From: Prostheceraeus crozeri | Taxonomy: Eukaryota > Platyhelminthes > Polycladida > Euryleptidae | Length of the DNA: 64,000 bases | Direction: 5' to 3' | Assembly (NCBI GenBank): GCA_907163375.1 | Contig: CAJQUW010007865.1 | Coordinates: 1 to 64,000, forward strand | Shown: piece by piece, positions 35,828 to 46,462 of the stretch | How the letters are laid out: each line of letters begins with the position of its first letter | Numbering within the stretch: the first letter of the stretch is position 1 | The notes under the pieces: model-generated | The model's database searches: none | Seen by the model: the letters and a program-made list of their open reading frames with translations, nothing else | What the model was told of the DNA's origin: nothing | Made by a program: the position numbers and the translations under genes

Positions 35828-37293
35828 ATTTCCGCCGTCATCCAGGTCTTCGTCTTATCAGAATGAACTTTGTAATAGAATGTTGTGAATTCTGATTTCC
35901 AACCGTGACGCTGCTCGGATTTTTTTCCGATAATCTCTTCGTCATTCAATGATAACAAGCTTGTTAAGTGACATATGAAGGAGATATGAGGACATTCAAT
36001 ACAGATACAACTTTTAACACATCGCTGACAAATGGTCTGAGTGACTAATGCTGCTATGAGATGAGGAAACTACAAGTGAAGAGTGAAAGAGGATTTCTAC
36101 TCAGTTATTCAATTTCTCAAATATTTAGAAATATATGCATTTAGGTCCGCTACTTTTTATCATCGGCACCTCTCATGTTGGGTTAGGGTTCGATTATCAC
36201 AGTATTCTCTAGAATAGCTGTTTGCATTTTCTGAACATACTAAGTGGGGTTAGTTCAGAAATGGAAATGTTAAAATATTCATCGAGAACTATTTTCGAGA
36301 AAATTCGAATTATTAATTTTATAAGACGGAAAAATGTGCCCTCTGAAACTTCAAATAGAAGGCTCTCCATGCAAGCTCCTCGCTTGTTAACTTCTAAACT
36401 GATGATCAGTCGAGCCATTTTGAGATAATTTGAATTCTAAAGTTGATGAGTAGAATGCATAAGCATTGATTCATGTGCACAGCTCATCCAACAAGAATCT
36501 GAATGAGGAGAACCTCCCATCTCAATGAACTGTCACATGCCGCCGCTGGCTGATAAGAATAGAAAGCGGTTCAATCCGAACGTCAGCCTTGAATCCGAAC
36601 TCCATTGAAGCGAACAGAAGGATCGATTGTTGTGAACTGGGAGGAATGAGTGTCAACAGCAGAGTTGACTCATGACTGACAAGTCAGCAAAGACTTGAAT
36701 GAATTCGTCTGAGATTCAATCACTCTTTATCGAGTGAACAGAGGCGTCACTCAATGAAAACATGTTGTCCTCCATGTTGAATTCCGGCTGCTATTGTCGA
36801 GGGTAGATCAACTCTTATTGCTCGTTGGTTGCAGGTAAGACAGGACCTTCAAAGTCACTTCACAGTCAGTAGATGCCCTGCCCATGTAACCACCTTTCAT
36901 TTACAAGAATTCAATGACGAAATTTATGATGAAAATGTTTCTAAACTCTCCCTAACATGTTTCCGACCAAATACAGCACACAACTTAAATACCCAGTCCG
37001 CCAAAATTTACCTAACGTTTTCTCACGCAATCATGTTAATTCCCTATGTGGTGAATCTGTCTACACGCTCTGACAAACGATTGTACCGTGGATCAGCTTG
37101 CAATCGCTGTTTCTTTCTCGAGTGATGACGTCACTGGTGGAATCACCCGCCGGATGCCGTGAAAGTCTCTTCAGCAGCGACAATGCTGCATGGACTAAAC
37201 AAACATCGACTGCTTTGCTCGCTCTGCATCAAAGTGAAATCTCTCTTCTCGTTTGTTAGCAAAGCTGCTTGGTCATCATCCTAAGTGTTTAAC

Positions 37294-37407
37294 ATGCCTC
37301 AGTCCTGTGCAGTTTTTGGGTGCAACACAAATAAGAAAATTCACCCAGATCTGAGTTTCTTTTCAAAATCCGAAAAGTACTCTAACATCCTAAGACAGTG
37401 GATCTAA
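37294..37407 (+). pseudogene. THAP zinc-finger N-terminal fragment
   Basis: An ATG frame of 37 codons begins MPQSCAVFGCNTNKK, followed by LSFFSKSEKYSNILRQW. This matches the start of the THAP DNA-binding domain: initiator MP, C-x4-C, an (S)F block and the invariant Trp. The second half (C-x2-H and the AVPTIF box) is absent. The frame stops right after RQWI and no good donor site follows. It may be the first exon of a THAP gene or of a THAP-bearing transposase (P-element or Kolobok type), left as a fragment. It lies at the very start of sequence foreign to the duplicated unit. Confidence 0.65.
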
Positions 37408-37571
37408 GTGATCTCTAGAGAAAATTTCACAATAAACTCGAACACAAAAAATTTGCGAAAAATTCACGAATAAATCAGCAGATAACCGTGACAAAAGGTA
37501 ATTTGCATTAGAATTCAAATAATTCAAGATAGTTAATATATGTACTGCAAATCCATGTATTGTATAATGTA

Positions 37572-38450
37572 CAGGGTGGCGCACGTAAACCGCCAGATTT
37601 TAAACTTTTATTACTCCTCAAATATTCATCCAATCGTCATGAAATTTCGACTCATATTAGTTTGTAGTATAGGATTTATGATGATTATACCTGTTGTACT
37701 GAGAATTGTCAGAAAATTCTGATTCTATTGACCGAATGACACGTAGTAAAATTGACATACCAACAATGTATCTTAACATGTAAAATTTAATGATAAACTT
37801 TAGTAAACTGTAGTAAAATTGACATACCAACAATGTATCTTAACATATAAAATTTAATACCGATCCTTGTTGACGGAGGTGTCGAAGAAGAACGTCCGTA
37901 AATACCTGATTGGCAGATTGCCGCCCAGACGGTGGTGCGTGGCGAGTGCATAGACTCTTGCTTGATCCAGTGAGGGTTCCGGTTGGCCCAATAGCGACAA
38001 TTGTGGCGATTCACACCACTATCCAGATGGAAGTGAGCTTCATCGGACCTGGTTAGTTCCACAAAAAAATGGCTCGGGTTGGCTTTTATGCGCTGTGGCT
38101 CCTGTTCTGCGAACTCCATTCGGTTTTCCAGAACTTCTTCGTGTAATCGCTGCACCACCTGGACCTTGTACGGATGCCATCCATAGTCATGGAGGATGCG
38201 CTGGATAGTGCGGCGACTCACTTGAAGTGCATTAGATGCACGACGGGTAGATGCGTTTGGGTCCTCCTCGAAGTGCTGCACAACTCGTTCCACATTCTGC
38301 TCCGTTCGTTCAGAAGATGACCGGTCCCGCTTGACAGTCATCACACTACCACTGGTCAACAGGTTTGTGTGCCACCGCTTTATGGTACGGGCATCCAGTG
38401 CTCTCGCGTTCTTGCCATACTCTGAATAGAGTTCCCTTGTCGCGTGTTAT
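37572..38450 (-). mobile_element. Decayed mariner-type transposon
   Basis: A terminal sequence CAGGGTGGCGCACGTAAACC next to TA (37570-37571) marks one end. The opposite end is lost near 38450. The minus-strand transposase (from about 38440) reads ELYSEYGKNARAL, RTIKRWHTNLLTSGSV, a second HTH (STRRASNALQVSRRTIQRIL) and the first Asp in TRSDEAHFHLDSGVNRHNCRYWA. After TTVWAAI the frame shifts (TFFFDTSVNKDRY in the next frame). The catalytic C-terminal half is missing. Its place is taken by two tandem copies of a ~66-bp unit (about 37738-37863). Confidence 0.8.
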
Positions 38451-39133
38451 AAATTTAGAAGACCTAAAGGGCGCATCGAGTAATCTTGCTAGTTGCTACA
38501 TTTTCTGATGCGTCGCAAGTCACACTGAGTTATAGTTATCATTCATTCATGATATTCTCTTAGAATTTGACTTAATTCTAATTTATTTTGACCTCTAATC
38601 ATTTGAACTTTATTGCTGACGTAAGAGGGAGATTGCCCATTGATTCATGAATGCGAGCCTAACGACGCCCTCGTATGATAATGTGTTGTCCAGTTTAGCA
38701 ATTGAGTTCCCGATTTCATCAGTTAGCCGCTTTTACTTTCTTCATGAATGGAAACTACGAATGAATGGTGTATGTATTGCTGTTGAGGATAATATTCCGT
38801 CTTCATTTTGTTACTTGAGATTCAGACGTGAGTAACAAATTTCTTTATGTAAATAGCAAAAACAAATTCTAAGCCATTTATTTGGAAACTCGTGCAGGTG
38901 TCAACAAACGGAAAATTTGCCGTTGACTTAATACTTAATACTTGTAATCGTAAATACTTAGTCAAGAAAGAGAACGTGGAAAGTCTAAGCAGTTAGCTGG
39001 AAAAAATATTATGCGGTAAGCCGGTAACTACGGAACTGATAATCACTTATTTTTTGAATATCACATTTTTTGCAGTAAATCTAACACAAATTGTATTTCA
39101 ATATTAGTGGGGTTATCGAAGAAAAACTCTTTG
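38451..39133. other. AT-rich spacer, one unexplained ORF
   Basis: An ATG frame at 38647-38835 (62 aa) ends at a GTGAGTAA that would serve as a splice donor. I recognise no domain. The rest shows nothing. Confidence 0.3.
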
Positions 39134-39137
39134 TTAA

Positions 39138-41591
39138 CCTTTTGATGTATGAATTAAAAATACACGTTCGTTTACATACCGTAATCGTTTTGTCATTATA
39201 TATTTTATCAGCTTTTACATTACCAAAGAATATAGCTTTTAACGTCATCTCTTAGCCATAAAATTTTAGAAGAAGACAGAACTGGTTTTTACCTACTCCG
39301 ATATGAAACGTAGTCTTCTGTTCGCGGCCATCGTATTAATCAAAAGAGGACATCTATGAAAACGAGGAGTTGTCAACGGTAGCAAAGATCGCAGATCACA
39401 TTCTGGTGGTCTTTGCAAACAAACTTGTTGCACCGATTGCAGGTCGCTCTTGTTTTTCTGTCTCTATTTCTGGGACACATGAGGCAGCGACCACTCGCAC
39501 CAACATCTCGTTGTGATGATGCATTCCGCCCGGCAACATCAGGGGCATCTATTCCGGTGACTCGATGAATAAGTGAATGAAGTTCTCTCGGAATAGTCTT
39601 GGAGGCCTGGCGAGTAGTGAGATGTTGCTGAGCTAGGTTCCTTCCCAACTCCAGTAGAAACTTCCTCCGACACAGTGCTGTTGCATTATTGGATTTGTAG
39701 AGAACAAACGCATTTATTCCAGCAGTATTCAAAACAGCGTAAAAAATAACCATTGGCCATCGTCTCGTTCGTCTGGCAACACTGTACGTCGCTACCAATT
39801 GGTCATGGGTGTCAACCCCTCCTTTGGTGCTGTTGTAAAATGTAATTATTTCTGGTTTTCTTTTTTCTCCACTTTCAAGATTGATTGTCGCGTCGTGGTG
39901 CATGGATGAAATGGCAGTTACAACTTTGTTTGATTTCGCTTTGTAAGACAAAATAGTCAAATCATCCGTGAAGCCAAACATGGTGGAATACAATTCACGT
40001 TGCTGCGTTCTTATGAATTCCTGAGGAACTTCTTTTCGGTTCTTTCTAATCGTGCCAACCAAGGTCAGGCGGTGATTCCGCTTCAAGGAAAGCGCCAACG
40101 GAACACTCGTGTACCAATTATCAGTCGTAATATTTCTACCGGAGCCGGATACAGGCTGAATTAGCCGCATAACCACAGCTGCAGGAGAATTATCAACAGG
40201 ATTTCGGCCACCCTGTGCGCCAAGGTAAATTTCCATGTTCAACGCGTAGAACGTGGTGGAATCGGTCATGCAATATGCTTTTATACCATAACTCTTTGGT
40301 TTTGCTGAGCCAAAATATACACGAAACGAGCATCTCCCGCGAAAGGGTAGAACTGATTCATCGATAGTGAGATGGGGAGTAACTTGATCTACACTTCGCC
40401 ACAAATTTCTCAAAAAGGTCCCTTATTGCTGTCATTTTGTCAGTTTCGCGTCGCCACGCTCGATCAGTTCTCGAATCAAATCGTAAAACGCGGCTCAAGA
40501 AGAGAAATCGTTGACAAGACATAATGGCACGGATCAAATCACATCCTGTACCATCTGACGCCCAAATGTCTTCAAACGATAAATGATTTGAGCGAAGAAC
40601 GCCTGTGATGTACAAGCAACCGATGTATGCCTGAATCTCTTCCTTTTCAGTAAAGCGACAATTGCTTTTTTGAGCAAATTGTGGTTGTAGCGAGGCAATA
40701 TATTCGTTGGTATATAGAACAATAAGGTCAATGATTGAGTCATCAAAGATACAATTGAATGCCTCTTGAAACGTCATTCCTCGTCTGCGTGCTGCACCCG
40801 TTGGCCCGAATCTTGAGTCAAAATGTTGTGGCTGCGAGTTCGTCCAGTACGTGGGGGCCTTCGATTCCAAACGAAATGTGGTTCTCCTTTTCCGAGAAAC
40901 GTGGAAGGGGAACCGTCATCTTAATCCTCATCACTTGAGGCAGATGACTCGACAGACTGCTCAGACTCGGAGTCATGATCGTCATGCTCCAAACAGTCCT
41001 GCTCCGATTCATCCGATGTGTCGTTTGCGTTCGGTTCAGAAGGCTCGTTGTCTTCCCTCCAATTGTCAATCAAAGCTAACACCTGCGCTGTCGTTAGATG
41101 CCGGCGAGTAGACATGTCTTCTTCTCGTAAGTACGTGCGACCAAAGTCAAATAGAATAATGAAAGAGGTGACAAATCAGACGGAGAATTTGTTGAGAACT
41201 AATCACTGACGTCACATGCAGCTACTGCTGCATTCATTGCGCGACTTCATTCACAAGCGCTTTTGATTGATGCACCCCTATTCATAAAAAGGTATTGTGA
41301 GATAAGCGCACGCTCATTCATGCACACATACTCGGCTGCACACTGGCATACGCGCCAAGCAGTTTGCATCAAGGCAGGTCGATACTGTAGACGTTAGTAG
41401 ACAACACACTAACACACTCTATCTCTACCCATGAATGAAACAGCAGCCGAAATCGAACATTGTCAAAAGGTGGCCTAATAATAGACAAAAGAAGTCACAG
41501 ATTATCAGGTTCCATACATAACTTTTGATACAGTAAAGCTGATGAATAATATGCTTGGGGTAACATTTTACCCCACCACACCAGTTAAGGG
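39138..41591 (-). mobile_element. piggyBac-type transposon
   Basis: The transposase-side end is clear: on the minus strand TTAA (41592-41595) is followed by CCCTTAACTGGTGTGGTGGG. The other end is less certain. TTAACCTTTTGATG at 39134 would give a 2.45-kb element, normal for the family, with TTAA on both sides. A G-run/C-run palindrome GGGGTAACATTTTACCCC sits just inside the clear end. Confidence 0.7.
39373..41115 (-). pseudogene. piggyBac transposase, recently broken
   Basis: Three consecutive minus-strand frames. 41115-40921: acidic N-terminus from ATG (MSTRRHLTTAQVLALID..., rich in Asp/Glu/Ser). About 40914-40358: DDE_Tnp_1_7 N-terminal part (FQEAFNCIFDDSIIDLIVLYTNEYIA; FTEKEEIQAYIGCLYITGV). 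About 40413-39373: catalytic part (LTIDESVLPFRGR with the first Asp, NITTDNWYTSVPLA with the second, NSTKGGVDTHDQL with the third) and a C-terminal cysteine-rich zinc domain (CLMCPRNR...CNRCNKFVCKDH...CDLCY). The joins need only one small indel at about 40915-40925 and one at about 40370. Full length would be about 580 aa, the family norm. Confidence 0.9.
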
Positions 41592-41595
41592 TTAA

Positions 41596-42139
41596 AAAAG
41601 GCGATTTGATCGGAGTTAGGCAAGCAAATGAATTATTGGACTATACTCAAAGTGAAGTTCTGCACACAGAAGCATTCGAGTGATTGAGTGAAAAAAGAAA
41701 GCGTGTCACACACTGTTTAAAGTGGCCAAAAAGCTGAAGACTTCCGAAGAACTTGATATTTTGTTGTATCACCCTGCCACCCATGCTTCATCTAGATTTC
41801 TCGCATGCTCAACTTTAGTATAACATGAGTTGCTATCTTATTTTCGTTGTAGATGATGACATGACGGACAGTGATCGAGAGAATAAATTTTCTTATTACT
41901 CCAGTTAAATTTGACATATGCGCGCATAAGTGTATAATCTTTTGTAATAAATATATATTCCTTCACACGTTCGTGTCTTTTTACCGAATCAAAATTACAA
42001 TAACAACAGATGAATCTAATTCGGACCATTAGTGGATTACAAAACGGAACCTCCTCGTATAAGCTCATGTTAGCGTCTAAGGGAAAATGCGACTTTATTA
42101 TTTTCCGATGAATATCGATATTTATCTGTAAGGCGAATT
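41596..42139. other. AT-rich spacer, no gene seen
   Basis: Between the piggyBac end and the next inverted-repeat element. No repeat or domain was recognised. Confidence 0.6.
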
Positions 42140-42756
42140 GGTACTTGTGGGTTATATCCCACACGTTTTCAAATTTGTCTACTATCCGTAGAAATGAATC
42201 AATCATCACAAAACTTCAGTGACACGTATTTGAGCATATTTTCTATCCATATGCAGAATTTTATGCAAATCTGAAAAGTACTTTTTGAATTAGTGACGAT
42301 GACGTACGTGGAGTGTAACGATGTCAGCAGCTTGATCTGACTTTGTCTGTGCAGTTAGCACTAGGTCAACAAAGTCATGTCGCGACAACGTGACAGTAGA
42401 AGTGATGATGACCCAGACCACATACTTTCCATTGGTGTGCTTAACTTAAGAAATGTGTGGAGGGGTAGTGGTCGTGGGAAGATTTCAAATAGCAATGTAT
42501 GAGACGCAGACGGAAAGAGAACAATGCACACACAAGTAACAGTAATGAGTCGAACAGACTAAGTCAGATCAAGCTGCTGACATCGCTACACTTCACGTCA
42601 TCGTCTCTAATTCAAAAAGTACTTGTCAGATTTGCATATTCTTTTGTATGTGGGTAGAAAATACTCAAATACGTGTATCTGAAGTTTTGTGACGGTTGAT
42701 GCATTTTTGCGGATTTTAAACATTTGAAAACGTGGGGTGAATAACCCATAAGAACC
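42140..42756. mobile_element. 617-bp inverted-repeat miniature element
   Basis: The ends GGTACTTGTGGGTTAT and ATAACCCATAAGAACC pair. The inverted homology continues inward for about 180 bp on each side (CCCACACGTTTTCAAAT; CAAAACTTCAG; TTTGCA; AAAAGTACTTTT; AGCTTGATCTGACTT). It is homologous to 14116-15980. No target duplication could be fixed. No protein. Confidence 0.75.
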
Positions 42757-43220
42757 GGCAAATTCATCAAATTCGCTCGACAACTTGATTAATAATTGAT
42801 ATTATCAATACTAAATGTATGGGCTGTTAATTTTCATTGTTGCTCTTCTATTTACTGGAAAAATTTCTGTCGGCTTTTCTTATCCCGATGCTTCAATACT
42901 CGACTGTGCTAACCACTTTTGACGCAAACGCGGAATAACGATTTAAAGCGGAAAATCACGGTGCTGCATGTCTAGTGCTGCTAAGTAGATAAACTGCATT
43001 TAATTTTGCTATGGGTACACACAGCTCAAAATGGTTGGCAAAATTTATGGCTTGGCAGATACTGACGCCCAAGTCATGGCAATTTCTCTGCATGAATTTC
43101 GACACCGCTGGCACGCACACATCACGCATCTGGTAACAGACACGCGTCGGTAGCACACACTGATAAGTGTAACAATATGTTAGTAACTCGTTGCAAGCAT
43201 CAAGGGAACCGGTATGCATC
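42757..43220. other. Spacer, no gene seen
   Basis: A minus frame 42956-43285 overlaps the neighbouring foldback element and carries no recognised domain. Confidence 0.5.
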
Positions 43221-43223
43221 AGT

Positions 43224-43702
43224 GGCCCTTTTCGAGTTGCTAAATCGATGTGACCTTGGCAACTCGAAAAGGTGATTATTTGCAAAAATGTGTGCTTTTT
43301 ACATGAACTTCGTCAAGGTCTCAGCGGAATTTTTAGTCGGTCAGAGCCCGCTTATTTTGGAAAAACCGGCAATTCTAAGTTTGTAAACAAATTAGGAAAT
43401 TGCACTCGCGTGTAATTTGTGATTAAGTTTCAACCAATATATTTAGTAAAAACATAATTTTAATATTCTGTTGTTTTACTGCATGTCGTTGCATCGATAC
43501 TGTTTGAAATAACGCAATGCACGTGCTGGCTGTAGAATATTTCATGTTACAGAGTAAAAACTCTAGTGTTCTCTTAACTTTCTGACCAACTAAAAATTCC
43601 GCTGAGACCTTGACGAAGTTCATGTAAAAGGCACACATTTTTGCAAATAATCACCTTTTCGAGTTGCCAAGGTCACATCGATTTGGCAACTCGAAAAGGG
43701 CC
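43224..43702. mobile_element. 479-bp foldback miniature element
   Basis: It starts GGCCCTTTTCGAGTTGC and ends GCAACTCGAAAAGGGCC. The arms are about 120 bp and nearly perfect (43224-43345 against 43582-43702), around a ~235-bp loop. A 3-bp AGT repeat flanks it (43221-43223, 43703-43705). The family is unknown. Confidence 0.85.
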
Positions 43703-43705
43703 AGT

Positions 43706-44647
43706 TCCAACACACACACGCGCGTGCGTTCATGCGTAGATTTGGCGCGCGTCTTATTCATCGAATGGCTTCTCATTGCAGTAAACCGAGACAATAAGAC
43801 TGCTTTAACAGATATGGATCGGCCACTTATCTCATCGTTCGATTATTGCGGAAATATCCAACAGTGTGAGGTTATATGAGGTGCGTACACAGCAAAATGA
43901 TGGACTTTGTTATGTATGGAATTGCATACAAACGGCTTTTACAACAGCGGATCTTAGCTGTTCTATTTTATTCTTGAACAAAACCAATCTGGCGTCAATG
44001 CTGAATCTTTCGAAGTGTTCGACACGTGTTTCGGTGTCTCAACTGATGAGAACGATTTTCAAGTACAGCCATTTGAGTAGCAATATGATCTACACTACAT
44101 TATTGTTGCAAACATTTGAACACGCAATGGATGAATTCATGGCGAAGGGATTTGTGTGTTCTGTCTTCACGTAACTGGCCTGGATAACATGTAAAAAATG
44201 AATGATGTCCTCTCAGCTAATAAGAAAACAATGGTGTAAAATTCACTAATCAAGATTTGTCGTGATGGTCGAGCGCGTTCAAGTATTTCAATTATTGCGT
44301 CCACTTTCAAATTGTTGCACACTATCGCAAATTGAATAAATACTTAAAAGTACTACATACAATCAAATTTTACTCCTTAATGCTTGATGACTTGATTATT
44401 GTTACTTAAGTTACTGTGCAATGATAATAAATTCTCGTTTCGATAATCTTCAGAACATCTCGTAAAGTTCAATATTCATATCTACTGATAAATTAGTTAG
44501 TAGTCACTTATTGTTGGTAAAACAAACCGATAGAAAAAATCTTTTGTTAAACTGGAATTTTATCATTAAATTGCGTGGTGCCATCAGTCTCTATTGTAAA
44601 AGGTCTTTCTGTCCGCTCTAGTTTCCCTATTAAACCTCTTTGTTTCT
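43706..44647. other. Spacer up to the duplication breakpoint, no gene seen
   Basis: Apparent frames start with GTG and show no domain. Homology to the lectin units begins abruptly at 44648. Confidence 0.55.
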
Positions 44648-45085
44648 AGTGTTCAAATCTGGCTATATTTGAATGCAATTTTCATGGTGACTTTCATGCC
44701 CACTGCTCCCATTATGGGAACAAACTGTATCATGGAAAACAGCCATTTCAATATCAAATGATTTTCGTCATTTCACACACACAGGGGCAACAGATGTTGA
44801 ATTATACAACCGAACTCCCGCTGATTCATATAGCGGGCAAAAATGCGTTAAATGTTAAGTAGAGTCATGCAAAGAACTTCATCAAACAAGTGGATGGCCT
44901 TATGGAGATGACAAGACGGCAAATTGAAGGTTGGACAACAGAGCGATTGATTTGATAGTTTTTCATCTGTTCATAAAAACTCGATAATTGAAGAACATGC
45001 GCGTCGTTGATCCAAGCCTGTACTGGACAGTGGAGGGGAAGTGAATTTCAGCAAGTTTGAAATGTTGAGGAGAGTCATGCGCAGT

Positions 45086-45931
45086 TTATGGGAACTTCTT
45101 CAAGCAGATGGATGGTAAGGTATTTGAACAGGACCAATCATGCATGCGTGGTGGACATGACAGGACACATCTGTCACTTGAAGAAGATTTGGATTTGATG
45201 TAAGGAGTCAGGTACCTGTTCTCATTGGGCCCTGAGAACACCCACTGCCTGTTCTTCCTTCTGATGCCACTCCAAGGACACGCGTCATCCACTCTCATAT
45301 ATTTCTTCATCAAGTCGTATTCCTTTTCATCCTTGAACGTCAGCAGAGAAGATCCTCTGCGGCGACATTCCGCATCCGCAACGTTCCATGTTTCACGCTT
45401 CTTATTGATGTAGATGCATCCAATTGGTGGCACCTTTATCCACGGAGAAAAACATGTCAAATAAAACAATGGTCTCACTACTGTGTTGTTCACGAAATGT
45501 TTCATGTCATTGACCGTGTCATTCGTAATAACCGTCATTTGAAAGCTCAATTCAGTCAATTTCTTCATCACAGACGTCTCCGTGCAATCCTTCCCCCTCA
45601 ACTTTGATCTCTCCTTCATCTCACTCCGCAGCTCCTTCACTTGGGACTTTATTCCATTCGCAAAAGTCAAAAGCAGCTTCTTCATATCAGCAATTTCTTT
45701 CTTTAGGTAATCAAAGTTATCCCGATTGTCTGTTTTCGCTTCCTTTTGTTCTGCTTCAAACTGTATTAAGGCATCTTGGTCTGCCTGTCTTCTCTGGTAG
45801 TCTGCAAGATGTTTCTCGACCATTTCCTTCACCGCCTCCTGCACATCTTGCACAGGAGAACGCTCTCCATCTGTATAGCCGAGGACTACCAAAGACACGA
45901 AGACAATCTCCAACATGCACATCAAGTTCAT
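45086..45931 (-). CDS. Secreted coiled-coil C-type-lectin-like protein, copy 3
   Basis: Single-exon frame of 281 aa from ATG 45931. Signal peptide MNLMCMLEIVFVSLVVLGYT, coiled coil to about residue 142, then a lectin-like domain with all expected cysteines (TCFSPW...IGC, AEC, and the final SNTLPSIC). As in copy 1, the EPN and WND motifs are missing. The signal peptide and the first ~90 residues are almost identical to copy 1, but the lectin domain differs at about 39 of 124 aligned positions by eye, concentrated in CIYIN-x5, the region before PWSGI and the loop after GPNENRYL. Its 3' and 5' flanks are nearly identical to the other copies. It is probably functional. Confidence 0.85.
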   Translation of the reverse strand: MNLMCMLEIVFVSLVVLGYTDGERSPVQDVQEAVKEMVEKHLADYQRRQADQDALIQFEAEQKEAKTDNRDNFDYLKKEIADMKKLLLTFANGIKSQVKELRSEMKERSKLRGKDCTETSVMKKLTELSFQMTVITNDTVNDMKHFVNNTVVRPLFYLTCFSPWIKVPPIGCIYINKKRETWNVADAECRRRGSSLLTFKDEKEYDLMKKYMRVDDACPWSGIRRKNRQWVFSGPNENRYLTPYIKSKSSSSDRCVLSCPPRMHDWSCSNTLPSICLKKFP

Positions 45932-45986
45932 TGTGGAGGAGAAACGATGCCTGTGTTGTCGCAATTGATATTCGAGGCTTGTAAAT

Positions 45987-45997
45987 GATTTAAATAC
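45987..45997 (-). promoter_or_regulatory. TATA-type promoter of lectin-like copy 3
   Basis: GTATTTAAATC on the minus strand, 56 bp upstream of the ATG, identical to the other two copies. Confidence 0.5.
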
Positions 45998-46462
45998 ATC
46001 TCCGCCGTCATCCAGGTCTTCGTCGTATCAGAATGAACTTTGTAATAGAATGTTGTCAATTCTGATTTCCGACTGTGACGCTGCTCGGATTTTTTCCGAT
46101 AATCTCTGCGTCATTCAATGATAACAAGCTTGTTAAGTGACATATGAAGGAGATATGAGGACATTGAATACAGATACAACTTTTAACACATCGCTGACAA
46201 ATGATCTGAGCGACTAATGCTGCTATGAGATGAAGAAACTAGAAGTGAAGAGTGAAAGAGGATTTCTACTCAGTTATTCAATTTCTCAAATATTTAGAAA
46301 TATATGCATTTAGGTCCGCTACTTTTTATCATCGTCACCTCTCATGTTGGGTTAGGGTTCTATTATCACAGTATTCTCTAGAATAGCTGTTTGCATTTTC
46401 TGAACATACTAAGTGGGGTAGTTCAGAAATGGAAATGTTAAAATATTCATCGAGAACTTTTC

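Larger units (their letters stand above)
34387..37152. repeat. Segmental duplication, unit 2a (partial)
   Basis: Only the first 2.8 kb of a unit: lectin-like gene and upstream flank. It starts at the AGTGTTCAAATCTGG junction shared with 44648 and stops at the position equal to 2460. It is followed by the 7.5-kb spacer. Confidence 0.85.

Noticed and set aside
43866-44174. 102-codon plus-strand frame in the spacer
   Set aside because: It starts with GTG, has no recognised domain and no paralogue.
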